Shown in pieces: positions 24,631-35,379 of a stretch of 64,000 nucleotides of DNA. Numbering within the stretch: position 1 is the first letter of the stretch; each line of letters begins with the position of its first letter. The notes beneath the pieces are model-generated. The model saw nothing but the letters and a program-made list of their open reading frames with translations, made no database searches and had not been told where the DNA came from. Location: positions 28,620,001 through 28,684,000 of the forward strand of contig NW_024466599.1 of assembly GCF_017591425.1 (NCBI RefSeq), given 5' to 3'. The translations under genes and the position numbers were made by a program. This DNA comes from Ochotona curzoniae. Lineage: Eukaryota; Chordata; Mammalia; Lagomorpha; Ochotonidae.

Positions 24631-25071
24631 TGCAGGGGGGACAGACTCTCAGGATCTCCTCCTGCTGGTTCCCCTAGGCAATGTTCACACAGGCTGTGGA
24701 CCGCAGAAGGTCAATGGCTCCTAGCTGAAGATTCTCAAACAATGCCCTCAACCCGGCCTGATCAGCAATTTTCACCTCCTGCTCCTCGTTCCGAGGTCTG
24801 TCCTGCCTTCCCGGCATCTGTCATCACTTACAAGGCTTCTTCCACTACACCTCCCACTGACATCCTTTCTCTCTTTTTAGTCTTTCCACCTCCAGCAGGA
24901 CAAAGTTTGTATTGTTATCTTTCACAACCACTAGTGGCTGACTAAGGAGCAGGAGGGGAGGTGGAGAGAGCGCCATCCAGGGAGCCGGGCTAAGCGGGGT
25001 TAAGCCCCCTACCTAGTGCCAAGCACGACTTTCTTTCAAGGCGACTGCAGACAACACGCACATGGCTGTCT

Positions 25072-25073
<2 letters not shown>

Positions 25074-25102
<29 letters not shown>
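25074..25102 (+). repeat. Poly(A) run, 29 bases
   Basis: An uninterrupted A29 just before the CpG-rich region. No retroposon body with family features precedes it, so I cannot say what it came from. Confidence 0.95.
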
Positions 25103-25104
<2 letters not shown>

Positions 25105-25898
25105 CTTTGTTTAAATCTGATCATCCCCGCTCTCAACCCAACCGCTGTCACCTCGGAATGGGGAGTACAAATCGCCACCCCAAGCCATTCATCAAAACGC
25201 GAGAGAATCCCAGGGGGTGGGGTGGCGGGTGGGCAAAGGAACCAGGGCTACACCTATTGATTGTATTAGCAGACCCACCTGAGTGGATTTGGGCGCTTTA
25301 GCCGAGTGTCCAGCTCCGAGACCTCCCTCCCTCTTCTTCATTAAGGAGGAGCCAGGGAGGAGATCCTCGCATCTCAGCATACACATCTCCCCCAGGAGCC
25401 AGCTAAAGCTCCAGGGGCAGCTAATGCAGCTGCCAAGTTCCCTTCGAATCCCTCGGGCAAAGACGCCTGTGTGCGCCCATCTCCAGCGCACGACCCGGCA
25501 CCAAGCTCAGAGCCGGGTGGACCCCAAGCCCACCCCCCCTCCGTTTCTTCCTGGTCTCGTCCCCCTTGGCCCTGGCCACACCTCCCTCGTCCCTGCAGTG
25601 TGGTACAGGGAGCACTCAGCCCCTAGCTGGCTCGCGAGTGTGGCCTTGGGGAAGACCCCCCGAGATTACCGGCAAAGCGGTGTCGGCGGTGGGTGGGGAC
25701 GCCTGGATCCCCCGCAGCGCGACATGCCGGACGGACTTAGATCTGGGCGCCCCGAATCCTTGGAGTGAAGCGTGGCTCAGGGCGCAGCATCTTCCCCGGC
25801 AGCCCGCACTGACAGGCTGGCGTCCTCACCCCCCGGACACACCAGCCCGAGCAATTTCACTCCCAGGAGAGTCGACCCCAGAATATGGGCAGGCGCGC

Positions 25899-25931
25899 CA
25901 CACACACACAAACACACACACACACTCACAC
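25899..25931. repeat. Short imperfect (CA)n
   Basis: CA-rich tract with two interruptions inside the CpG island. Confidence 0.85.
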
Positions 25932-26048
25932 TCCGAAGCCAGTCTCTGGTCAGATCACAGGCAAAGTGTAGCCTTATGAGCAGCAGAGAGGGAAATAGTT
26001 AGCGCTCTCTTCCCCACATCTCTCTACCAGCCCATCTGCAGCTCCTAC

Positions 26049-26130
26049 CTGGCTTGGGTGGGTGGGTGGGTGGTGGTGGGGAAGGAGTGAATGGGCTCTT
26101 CCCCCCACCCTTGTTGCTCCACGCTAGGAA
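26049..26130 (-). other. Candidate non-coding first exon of SLC8A1
   Basis: On the minus strand a TATA-like element CTATTTAAAAGG (26162-26151) is followed about 100 bases later by the good donor match CCAG|GTAGGAG (exon end 26049). Transcription starting some 25-35 bases past the TATA-like element would give an exon of about 75-85 bases. This is a prediction only. Other possible donors exist in the island, for example CAAG|GTGGGA near 26754 and TAAG|GTAGCT near 26849. Confidence 0.3.
26056..26070 (+). promoter_or_regulatory. G-quadruplex motif
   Basis: GGGTGGGTGGGTGGG: four G3 runs with single-base loops, the most stable class of intramolecular quadruplex. It is on the non-coding strand relative to SLC8A1 and adjacent to the candidate donor at 26049. 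Confidence 0.7.
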
Positions 26131-26254
26131 GAAATCAGGCGCACTCCCTTCCTTTTAAATAGCTGCCGGCCAGGAAGAGGTCGCTCCCATCTTCTGCGGG
26201 AAGCACAAAGCAGGCGGCGGCGGCGGGCCGATTGCCGTGCAGCGCCGGCGCGAG

Positions 26255-26277
26255 CAGCAGCAGCAGCAGCAGCAGCA

Positions 26278-26314
<37 letters not shown>

Positions 26315-26320
26315 GCAGCG
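26255..26320. repeat. (CAG)8 followed by a CGG/TGG trinucleotide tract
   Basis: Eight CAG units at 26255-26278 run directly into CGG units (26279-26293) and then TGG/CGG units to about 26315. In the SLC8A1 sense this reads (CCG/CCA)n(CTG)8. It lies in the CpG island core. Confidence 0.92.
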
Positions 26321-26644
26321 GTGCGCGCGGGCGGGGAGGCAGGCGCGGAGGCCGGGGAGGCTGGGAGGGCCGGGGCCCGGGCGGCGCGCGCGCTCCCTCG
26401 CTCCCTCCTCCCGCGCACACTCGCCCGCCCGCCCGCAGCCTCGCCCGCGCGCTCGGCCCCGCCGCTGCCACCGCCCTCCGACTCCCCGCGCTCCGGGAGA
26501 CCGCGGCGTGGACCGCGGCGTGTTTGTGCAGCACCCCCCCGCACCCATCCCCGGCGGGTGGGAAGGCCTTCTTAGCGCCTTGCCACGGGGGCTTGGGGGG
26601 CGGGGGATGATTATTGGGCTTTTCTCGCCTGCACGGTTTGAAGC

Positions 26645-26658
26645 CCCCCCCCCCCCCA
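26645..26658 (+). repeat. Poly(C) run
   Basis: About 13-14 consecutive C followed by A and CCCC, at the edge of the CpG island core. Confidence 0.85.
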
Positions 26659-26964
26659 CCCCATCAGCCCGCCGGAGACAAGACGCACACCCAGGCGCGG
26701 CAACTTTGCTTTGCAGCCAGCTTCGGCTCGTCCCCAGGCAGGACCCAGATCCCACCTTGCCTGCCCCTGAACTGGTTACCCTTGCCAAGTCCTTCCTCCG
26801 CTTCTGTGACACCGAAAGCTTTGTTCTAGCCAACGAGGCCGGAGCTACCTTAGGGATTTTATTCATTATCATTCTACATGTCAGACATGCACGGGGTACC
26901 CGTTCGCTTCTTGGCGCTGACACCAGCAAACGTGGAGATGGGAAGGGAGAGGTGGGTCCCCAAG

Positions 26965-28960
26965 CCGAGAACTCGGAAGGAATCTCCCTCCCGGTTGGGT
27001 CATTTCCACAGAGCGTGCAAGCCCACCTGGGATTAAAGAGCACGAGGCGGTTGAGTGTGAAAACCTGGCAGCGGCTAAACTACAGAGAGGAGTAAAAAAA
27101 ACCTGCACGTTAAGGTTGAGCTGGGAAAGACCTAATGCAGCAATCGACGAACCATTCATTGCCCTTTCCAAGAGTGCAAGCAATACCATTGCCAATACAT
27201 CACTTCCCCATAATTAATAAAAAGGAGCATTGCAGCAGGCCCTTGCTCTCTTGACAGCTCATTCATCCTTACAAACCCTTAATGACTTGGCAAGGTGGAA
27301 GGCTGGACCCACTGTGGAGTTCACCAGCTCCCAAGCCTGGCTGCTCCTCAGGCAAACCTGGGTATACAGACTGGGGCTGCAGGTTGGCATGTTTAAACCA
27401 ACAGTAGACAGTGGCCCCTGCTCTGGCTTCCCGCTGGGTAGGGCACCGGGAACTTCCCCCAGAACCGGAAAAGGCCTGAGCAGCAGAAGGACGAGGCAGG
27501 CAGGAAGATGAGCTCCATCATGGCTTGTCCCCATGGTACTCACAGTGCAGCCCTCAGCCAGGTCTTAGGAAGAGGGACTGGGCTCCATGGATCCCGGCAG
27601 CTTGCCTCGGCACCAAGGAGATGAAAAACTGGGAGAGGTGGCCCTCACACCTACAGCGCCCAACCTTGCCCGACACACTGGGGCTCAGGAGAAGCAGCTT
27701 TTAAACATCCCCATAGTTAAGCCACACCCTGAACTGATTAATTCGCAACCTGTGGCGGGGGGTGGGGACCCCGGGTCGGGAATTTGCTATTAGTTTGCCC
27801 TGGTTAGAGGCTGAAAGAAGCCGACACCTGCAACCCACATATTCCTTAAACAAGAATGTAGATACCAATCACCTGCGGATTGCAGGCGAGTTTACGAGTG
27901 AAATTGATGTTGTCTGGATGAGAACCACACGGTTTAATTAGCGAGGGGCTATTGCTTGCATCTGTTTGTCATGGATGCCTGGTTTGCAAGGGGAAATTCT
28001 TCTTCTAAATTTGCAGAAGTTTTCTTCCTTAAGAACATTTTGCTCCTTTGACTGTGAGTTAAAATGTCTTGGAAGCCATGCTCCACACAAACTTTTTGTT
28101 ACACTGCACTGATTAGTGGGTGTGAACAGAATGGCTCGTGGGGAGACACAGAAGGGCACCCTCTCTGCTCAAGAATGTCCCCAGCTAAAAAAAACACTCT
28201 GAGTCCTGGCTTCAAGAGAGGATGACAGATACTTGGCTCCTGTTCCACGAAAGAGGCCTGGAGGAGGAGGGGGCTGGTGCCTTCCAAATGACACCGAGAT
28301 GAGACTGCAATTGAAAACTCCACTCACCGGAAACAGGACACACCTAAGCAAATGGGTGGCAAGACAGAACTAATGCAAGTGTAAGTGGACTGCATCTCGG
28401 CAGAATAGATTTTGTGAAAAGGGTGGAGGCTGCTATGGCTGTTTTATGAGCCACTTTGTGCGAGCTCAGATTTTCTCAAAAGTGCTAGCATCTTTGTGAC
28501 AGTCTTCCTCTTCAAATGTCTGTGCTGCAGCAACGCCCAAAGTCCATCTTGTCAGCTGCTGAGAAGGCATTAACGGGACATCTTGGCTCTCTGTCTCTTC
28601 TGAGTTTGACTGTTATTTAGGTTAATTTGGAACCTCAGGAAAAAAAAAGCATCGACATTAAATGGTCTTCTGAGTGCCTGGTGACCGGGCACTCTTTCTT
28701 GATTTTCTTCAATTCTGAGCTCCTGCTTTCCATTGCCTTTCATCTCATTAATGGCATCTTTATAATGGTTCCAGTGCCCCAAGGCGAATCAAACCTTCTG
28801 CTTCCTACGAAATGCCATACACGACTGGATTTTTATGGCAGGAATTATCAAAGGCTACATCCCCAGCAGAAGGCTGTGGAGGGGGTTGGAGGACTACAGC
28901 TCCAAGTTGAAGAAATAGTCAATCTATTGAAAGCTACAGCTTTGTCTTTCTTCTTCTTTG
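26965..28960. other. Region upstream of the CpG island, unique sequence
   Basis: No CSINE, L1 or microsatellite. Stretches such as 27150-27300 and 28640-28860 have the balanced, repeat-free look of conserved regulatory DNA, with homeodomain-type cores such as 'cataattaataaaa' and 'cattaatggc'. Conservation cannot be tested here. Confidence 0.35.
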
Positions 28961-28964
28961 AAAA

Positions 28965-29280
28965 GCCAAGAGACACAGAGGGATGGAGAAATAGACTAAA
29001 AGAAACCTCCCAGGTGCTGGTCCACTCATAGGCCTGCAGCAGCTGAGCTAGGCCAGGCTGAAGCCAGGAGCCAGTCATTCAATTCAGGTGCAGCAGAAGG
29101 GGGTGGGAGGTGGGATGCAAATACTTGAGCCACCACCTGCTGCTCTGCAGGGTGCGTGTTAACAGGGAGCTGGATAGGAAGTAGAGAAGCACGGACACAA
29201 CCCAGGCTCTCTGGTGTGCGATGTGAGCATTCCAAATGGCAACATGACTGCTGTGTTCAACACCCACCCCCAGGTCGTGG
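28965..29280 (-). mobile_element. Older CSINE, minus, diverged
   Basis: Recognised by 'agctaggccaggctgaagccaggagcc', 'gagccaccacctgctgctctgcagg' and 'aacagggagctggataggaag'. No target-site duplication was seen. Confidence 0.7.
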
Positions 29281-29289
29281 CGTTGAAAA

Positions 29290-30200
29290 GAACAGATAGA
29301 GCATGTATGAAAGGCGGTGATTTACATTCTAATAACAACACAATTTCTTAACTTGCTTCTAGTCTTCTTTGGTTATGGAATCAGAGGAATATGATATAAC
29401 CATTTGGGGCACTCTACAAAGATATCTCTAAGGCTTGCTGCAGTTTCTTCTTTGCATCTTGATTTATGCAGGTCAGAGATCAGCACTCTTGCTTCCATCA
29501 TGTGGATTCCTAAGTGTGTTAATACAGGCCTAGTCATCCTCCACCTGTTTTCCTATTCCACACGACTACCTGCTTTCTCCCCAGTCTCAGTTTCATGCTG
29601 ATTTCTACACAGGGCAAGAGTGTTAAACGCACACACGCCCTCGGCCTGGGCAGCAGCATTTAGCATTAGATATTCTCCCATCCTGGGAACCCCACATACA
29701 GCACTGCCTGCTTACCTATGCATTTTCCAGACTGGATCCAGGGTCCTGGGATGCAGGGATGGTGATGGGAATTTGTTTGCTTCTAAGTGGTCTACTTCCT
29801 TCTCTAGGATCCTGTTGCTCGAGTTAAACTTTTACTTCCCTGTTTTGGTTTGACTCTTGTACCCCACATAGCAGGAAGCACTGCATCTGGAGGAGCATCA
29901 CCAGGGTGGAAGAAAATTCCCTCATCAGAAGATTCCTATGTACAACCCTCTCCCCTACTTCCTCTGAGTTGATAATAAATAGATCACAGTCTAGGGACAT
30001 CAGAGACCTGTAATTCTCCTTTTGAGCAACCTATAGTCAAGCTTTGGGCTTGTACAAAATCCAGACACTTTTCCACGTGTGTTCTTTGTTACATTAAACA
30101 ACCTAATTCATTTTGCACGATTTCACCAAAGGTATCCCGATGGCAAAATCATGTTTTAGAGTGATTAGTGAGTCAAAAAGAAGAAAAAAAGAGAGCAGAT
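29290..30200. other. Intronic or upstream DNA, no recognised feature
   Basis: Unique-looking sequence. The short open frames carry no recognisable domain. Confidence 0.5.
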
Positions 30201-30204
30201 TAGT

Positions 30205-30420
30205 TAAAATTCAAGACTTGGGAGTTGGAATATCTGGGCTGGACTCTCGGCTGAGGCTGTGTGACTCTGGAGGAGGTATCTAAACCTATTGAATCTTAGT
30301 AACTTTCTGGAAACCCTGGGTTATAAAATCTTCAGAATTAGGGTAGGGATGAAATGTTTAGAATGTGCTTACCACACTTCCCAGAGTCATCACTCAGTAA
30401 ATTATGTTGTTATTATTAAA
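30205..30420 (+). repeat. MIR remnant
   Basis: Matches the MIR order: 'ttgggagttggaatatctgggctggactct', 'gctgtgtgactctggagg', 'tctaaacctattgaatctta', then 'agaatgtgctt' and 'cactcagtaaattatg'. An ancient, inactive tRNA-derived SINE. Confidence 0.6.
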
Positions 30421-30424
30421 ATTC

Positions 30425-32585
30425 AGAAAATGTATATTCACACAAACACAAAAAATTCCCATATAATGAAGTTCTCCCCAATCAGGCTATCTCATTATTG
30501 GTATTAACTATGCTACAATGCTAATCCAGGAAAATAGACATATACACATTGGGAGGTACTTTCTGTCTTTGTAGCAAAAGCAGCTGCTGGTACATGCTAG
30601 GAGTCTATAAAAGTTCAGGTAGCAATACATGCTTAATGCGAGGGCATTGAGTTTCTGCTTGTTCACAATTTTTCTTTTATGTTTGGGTATCGGCCTGATC
30701 TTCTATTATGTTCTAGAGATAAAATCTCAAAAAAGTCATTTCAAACAAATCCTACAGCTAAGATTTGATAGTCACATTCATTTTATTAACAGGGTACTTC
30801 ATCTATTGGACATAAACTTCCTCACCGAGTTGGCACAAACTTTCCTCAGTGCTGATTCAAGGACTCTCCATCAGTTGGGACTCTAGAGGAACCCCCAGGG
30901 CCCTCTGGGACACAGTTATCCTTCCCAGTCCAGTTTTGAAGCACTCTCCCTGAGAGGTTGTACTTCAGCCTTCTCAATCAATCTCTTTTCTGAGGTTCCC
31001 TTGATGATGTATGGCTGCCTCCCTGCCTCTTCAATTGCTGGTCACTGATTAGAATCTTCTGAGTGTTTTAGTAACGGCTGCAACATCTAGGCAACAGCCC
31101 TTGAAGATAGCCCTAACAGATACCAGTGGGGGAAACAGACTGAATTTACGGATGTCCTCATCTCTGATTATAAAGACACTGATTGTGCTAACAGTAGCAC
31201 TGTCTGAAAAGAATGGAATACCTGCTCTTATCTTTAAAATACTCTGCAGTCATGAGCAAGTTCACAAACTGCATCATTCTCCTTTCCCTTGATTTTAAAG
31301 CATCACACGTAGCAGTCAACCATCGATGGGTTTGTTTGAACATTTCTGAGGGTGTGCGTCAAGGTCAGAGGTTTTTGTGCAAACATTACAATGCTTTGCC
31401 ATTTGCAATTTAACTTTTCTATAAGCAAGACAAACTTGTTAGAGGAGCTTTGGTAACTCTTATTTTAGAAACTGGGATATAAAGTAACAGTGGTTTGCCC
31501 ACCACTGGTGAATGTATGTATTCCTTGGATGTTTTTTAAAAAAAGATGTTCAAGTTCCACTCTATGACATCCAATTCCTATTGATTTGCACACTGTTTTC
31601 TGCTTGCTAGTTAATTCTGTTTGTTTAGTTTTGTTCGTAAGTTCTCTTAGGAGTTCTAAGGGTCTGGCAGAACTGAAAACCACAGACCTATGATAAAATA
31701 GCTAAGACTGGTAAAGAAATATGTTATAGTCCTTTTTCATCCAGAGAAATATGGTTTCTATTCTGCTGCTCAACTGAATTGTTAGAATTTTATAAAATAT
31801 AAAAACAAGTACCTTTCTTGGAAATTTAAGAGAATTCTTCATTGTTTCAGAGCCCTTTTGAGTTTCTCAAAGGCAGAATCAATTAATGCAACTCATCTGT
31901 CGAAGATACATGAACTAGTTTAAAGATATGGTCAAAAAAAATATTCCCTTGATAACAGAAACTGTCTTGTAGAACACCTATTTCCAGCATTTAAAGCAAT
32001 GTCTGGTGTATGGTCAATCAATTAATAGAAGATATTTTGTCCCCTGTGAGGGAACTGGGTGATGTAAGAAGATGAATTCAACTTATAAAGTAAAGTAAAC
32101 TTTTTGGCACCTATCCAGTGCTAATTGCAACTTAATAGCATTCATCTCCTTGCAGCCGCAGTGCAGGACCTGGTTAGCAACTGACATAGTCACTATATCC
32201 ACACCACAGTCCTGCCTGGCCACCTGCTCTGCGGTGACAGACAGATTGTCTGTGACACTGCAGAAAGCTGAACCACGGAGAGATGGCAATCTGACCCAGC
32301 CCCGGGTCTGAGCTTGTCAACCAACCTTTCGTCAGTCATCTCAGGAATTACCTAGAAGCTTCTCATTGGGCCGCATTTGTGGACATGCCAGAGAATCTTT
32401 TATTTCCTGTATACAGAGAGACTCATTAGATATGCATTTTATGACTATTGGGCTTGTGTTTTTATTTATCATTTTGCAAGAATCAAGGAAACTGAGTTGA
32501 TTACATTTAGTCACCATGCAACTCTCATTAAGAAAAACAAAACTGTGAATAACACATAAAAACAAAGTATGACAGTCAAATTAAT
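30425..32585. other. Intronic or upstream DNA, mostly unrecognised
   Basis: Mostly unique sequence. A short stretch at about 31935-32030 ('gaaactgtcttg... agcaatgtctggtgtatggtcaatcaattaatag') resembles an L2 3' end. No gene is supported. Confidence 0.45.
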
Positions 32586-32589
32586 TCGA

Positions 32590-32765
32590 TTATTCATTCA
32601 TGCCTTCATGTATTATTTCAACAAATATTTATGAGGCCCTCCTTTGAACTAGGCACTGTATGGATACCAGAAATTCAATAGCAAAATCATTAGTAAAAGT
32701 CCCTATTCTCCTGGGACTCCTCTGTCATGAAAAAGCATGCAACAAACAAACTATACACCACATTA
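32590..32765 (-). repeat. L2-like ancient repeat, minus
   Basis: 'tattatttcaacaaatatttatgaggccctcctttgaactaggcactgta' is the familiar antisense tail of an old mammalian L2-class repeat, followed by 'aaaagtccctattctcctggga'. The subfamily cannot be fixed by eye. Confidence 0.5.
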
Positions 32766-32962
32766 TAGGACATCATTTGGAAATACAATTATGAAAACAA
32801 TAAAGCGTGGAAAATGGAACAGTGTTTTAGGAGCAAATGCATGTTAATTTAAGTTGGCCAGGTTTGAACACTTGACTGAAATTAGGAATTTTTCTGTTGA
32901 CAGTGCTGTCTCTTTCAGAACTAAAACATATGAAATGATGGAACACTCTGTTTTGGTTGATA

Positions 32963-33467
32963 ATGTGTTTCTTCTCTGCCCAACTCAAAGCTGTCACACT
33001 TCATCAAGTTAGCAGCAGAAACATGGTCACATGACTATGCACCTTGCATGCAGGGGCATATTCTCATCAGATGCCAAGAACTGTGTCACGAAGGCAGGCG
33101 ATTCCTAAGCGATGAGCAGAAAGCTACTGTGTCCCTTCTAAGCCAGAGTTGTTGGAAATTTGAATTCCCCTTTGGCTTTATTTAAAAGAATAGCACCTGG
33201 ATTGCCAACTTTATGTGTTTCTTCTCTGCCCAACTCAAAGCTGTCACACTTCATCAAGTTAGCAGCAGAAACATGGTCACATGACTATGCACCTTGCATG
33301 CAGGGGCATATTCTCATCAGATGCCAAGAACTGTGTCACGAAGGCAGGCGATTCCTAAGCGATGAGCAGAAAGCTACTGTGTCCCTTCTAAGCCAGAGTT
33401 GTTGGAAATTTGAATTCCCCTTTGGCTTTATTTAAAAGAATAGCACCTGGATTGCCAACTTTATGTG
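32963..33467. repeat. Exact 250-bp tandem duplication
   Basis: Bases 32963-33212 are repeated base for base at 33213-33462, with a further five bases (ATGTG) of unit start at 33463-33467. I compared the copies line by line and found no difference. The sequence is not a family repeat I recognise. An open frame over the second copy is not gene-like. Confidence 0.95.
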
Positions 33468-33469
33468 AC

Positions 33470-35055
33470 TGAGCTCAAATGGATAAACCTCTTGCTGTAA
33501 AATCAAAAATCTTTGTCAAGGCTGGTGGGAATCCAGTATGTACAACTTCATGATAATTCCAAGATTTTTTTTCTCTGCATTGCCTTATTTCTACAGTTTC
33601 TGAAATTACACCAGCACAGCATGTTTCTATGCACACATATTAAACTGACAGCACACTCGGACATGATCTTACACAAACTTACACACTCATTCACATGTAT
33701 GAATTAGCCATGGACAAATAGTCAATTATTAAAAAAATACCTGCTGTGAATTTGCAGATATGAAGGTAAATAATAGTTAACTTTTTACTTTACAACATTC
33801 TATTTGAAGTCCATTCTATTCTATCAATGGGCAGGGTCTTCTATATCCTAACTTTCAACTCTACCTAAAGGTTATCGGTTAAAACTAGTTATAATCCATA
33901 TACTACTATTTTTTGAAATGGATGATGTCAGACTTGAAGTCAAAAAATATGCATGAATTATGCATATTATGGAGCTTTAAAGAAGTCCTTTTCCCCTCCC
34001 CCCCATCTCTTGTCAAACAGCCTCTGAAAATAGTAGTTGCTGAAAGAAGGGCTGAGTTTTGTTGAAAAACTACTCAACATGGCAAAAATACCTATAACAG
34101 ATAAATATAATCAATCATTAAATATCAAATAAATGATGTAAATTAATGGAACAAGCCCAATTATTATAGAACAATTATTTATGCAATGTTGCGAATTTAC
34201 TGGCTTAATTTTTAAACCAGGCAGCAAATGCTGAGTAACTATTGCATTCTGAACCATGAACTAAGATCTGTAAAGGTTAAAAAAGTATGAACTGGGTACT
34301 TTTTATAAACATCTAGAATATTATAGGCAGAATAGACTCTAAAAGATTTTGAAGACAGAAATGGTATAGCCATATATGGGGCTTATGAAACTATACCAGG
34401 AGTGTGTGATCTAAAAGGTGTTAAAGAGGGCATGACCAGGAATAAAGAAACTAGTGGAGAAATGATTGAAACGGCTTGAAGAAGGTCTCTGAAGAAAAGC
34501 TCCTAACAACTGGAGAAAGGGAAGAATACTGTTATTTTTCTCATTGGCTGAATTCTTGGTGGAATCCATTACTTCCCAGTCCAAGAGCTTTTTTTTTTTT
34601 TAAAAAACTGAGTTTTCATTTTAAGGGAATTATTGTGGATGGTTTCCACTGAAACACATACAATTTCTATAAGGTTGTTGGTATTCTTGGGGAAGGATTC
34701 CTTTTGAAAACTCACTGGCATACCAAGGTAGGACGGGAAGCTGGTCATTTTCTCTAGCTGGCATGCAGAGTATTTCATCACTGAGGTGATAAATGGCCAC
34801 AATAAAGCACAGGTGGAACCTTAGTTGGTTCTATTATCATGTTTAAATTATCTGCGGACAATGCACCCCCTTATTTTTCACAGCTTTGATTTTGTTGCTT
34901 CCCCGCCACTCTCCTTGGATGCGCCACTGCCCTTGAAATAGGTTATAGTAATTTGAGAATATCTAGTCCTCTTTCTTATAATATATAGGTAATTTTGTTT
35001 CAGAGTAGTGCATGATGGCATTTTTGTTATCAAATGGAGGCAGTGGTTGGTCCTT
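33470..35055. other. AT-rich unique DNA
   Basis: No family repeat and no gene recognised. Contains a T-run and A-run near 34590-34605. Confidence 0.5.
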
Positions 35056-35059
35056 ATTC

Positions 35060-35375
35060 ATCAACATTCCTATGCTGGATACCTGACCCTCAAAGCAATA
35101 GAACTGCTTGGTGGGACCCGAGGGGAGGTGTTTAGAACATCAGTATCTGCCCTCATGAACAAATTCATGCTGCCAAGAATTTAGGGGAGTAGGTTTGGCC
35201 TTTGTCCTTCATCTTGCTTGGTAAGGGCAGAGCAAGAAGGCCCTCTGTAGTCACTGGTACCTTGCTCTTGGATGGCCCAGCTTCCAGCAGTGTGATACAA
35301 TTAATACCTGTTCTTGATAAGTTACCTCATATAGGTAGTTTGTTAAGGTATCCTAGAACAGACTAAGACAAGTGA
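35060..35375 (+). repeat. Possible LTR remnant (MaLR-like)
   Basis: The end 'ggtatcctagaacagactaagaca' and the middle 'cctcatgaacaaattcatg... gcagagcaagaaggccctc' resemble the 3' half of an old mammalian LTR/MaLR-type element. Diverged and incomplete, so tentative. Confidence 0.35.
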
Positions 35376-35379
35376 GATA

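Larger units (their letters stand above)
25290..26960 (-). promoter_or_regulatory. CpG island, probable GC-rich SLC8A1 promoter
   Basis: CpG and G+C density rise sharply here compared with the AT-rich surroundings, peaking at about 26160-26740. GC boxes (Sp1-type) are seen at 26329-26336 (gggcgggg) and 26597-26606 (ggggcggggg). It is the only CpG island in the window and lies about 20 kb upstream of exon 2 in the gene's sense. SLC8A1 is known to use several alternative promoters, one of them GC-rich and active in brain. Assigning this island to that promoter is inference from position and composition; no transcription start can be proven from sequence alone. The island could also drive an antisense transcript. 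Confidence 0.7.

Noticed and set aside
23992..24945. Cys/Val-rich and His/Thr-rich open frames over the TG minisatellite.
   Set aside because: They are translations of a dinucleotide-based repeat and appear in several frames on both strands.
26124..27095. Overlapping open frames of up to 302 codons on both strands in the CpG island (Ala/Gly/Arg/Pro-rich).
   Set aside because: High GC removes stop codons in all frames. The translations are low-complexity products of CAG/CGG repeats with no known domain.
33160..33435. A 91-codon open frame over the tandem duplication.
   Set aside because: The duplicated unit is present twice, and the frame covers part of the two copies with no protein-like features. 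The duplication is better described as DNA structure.
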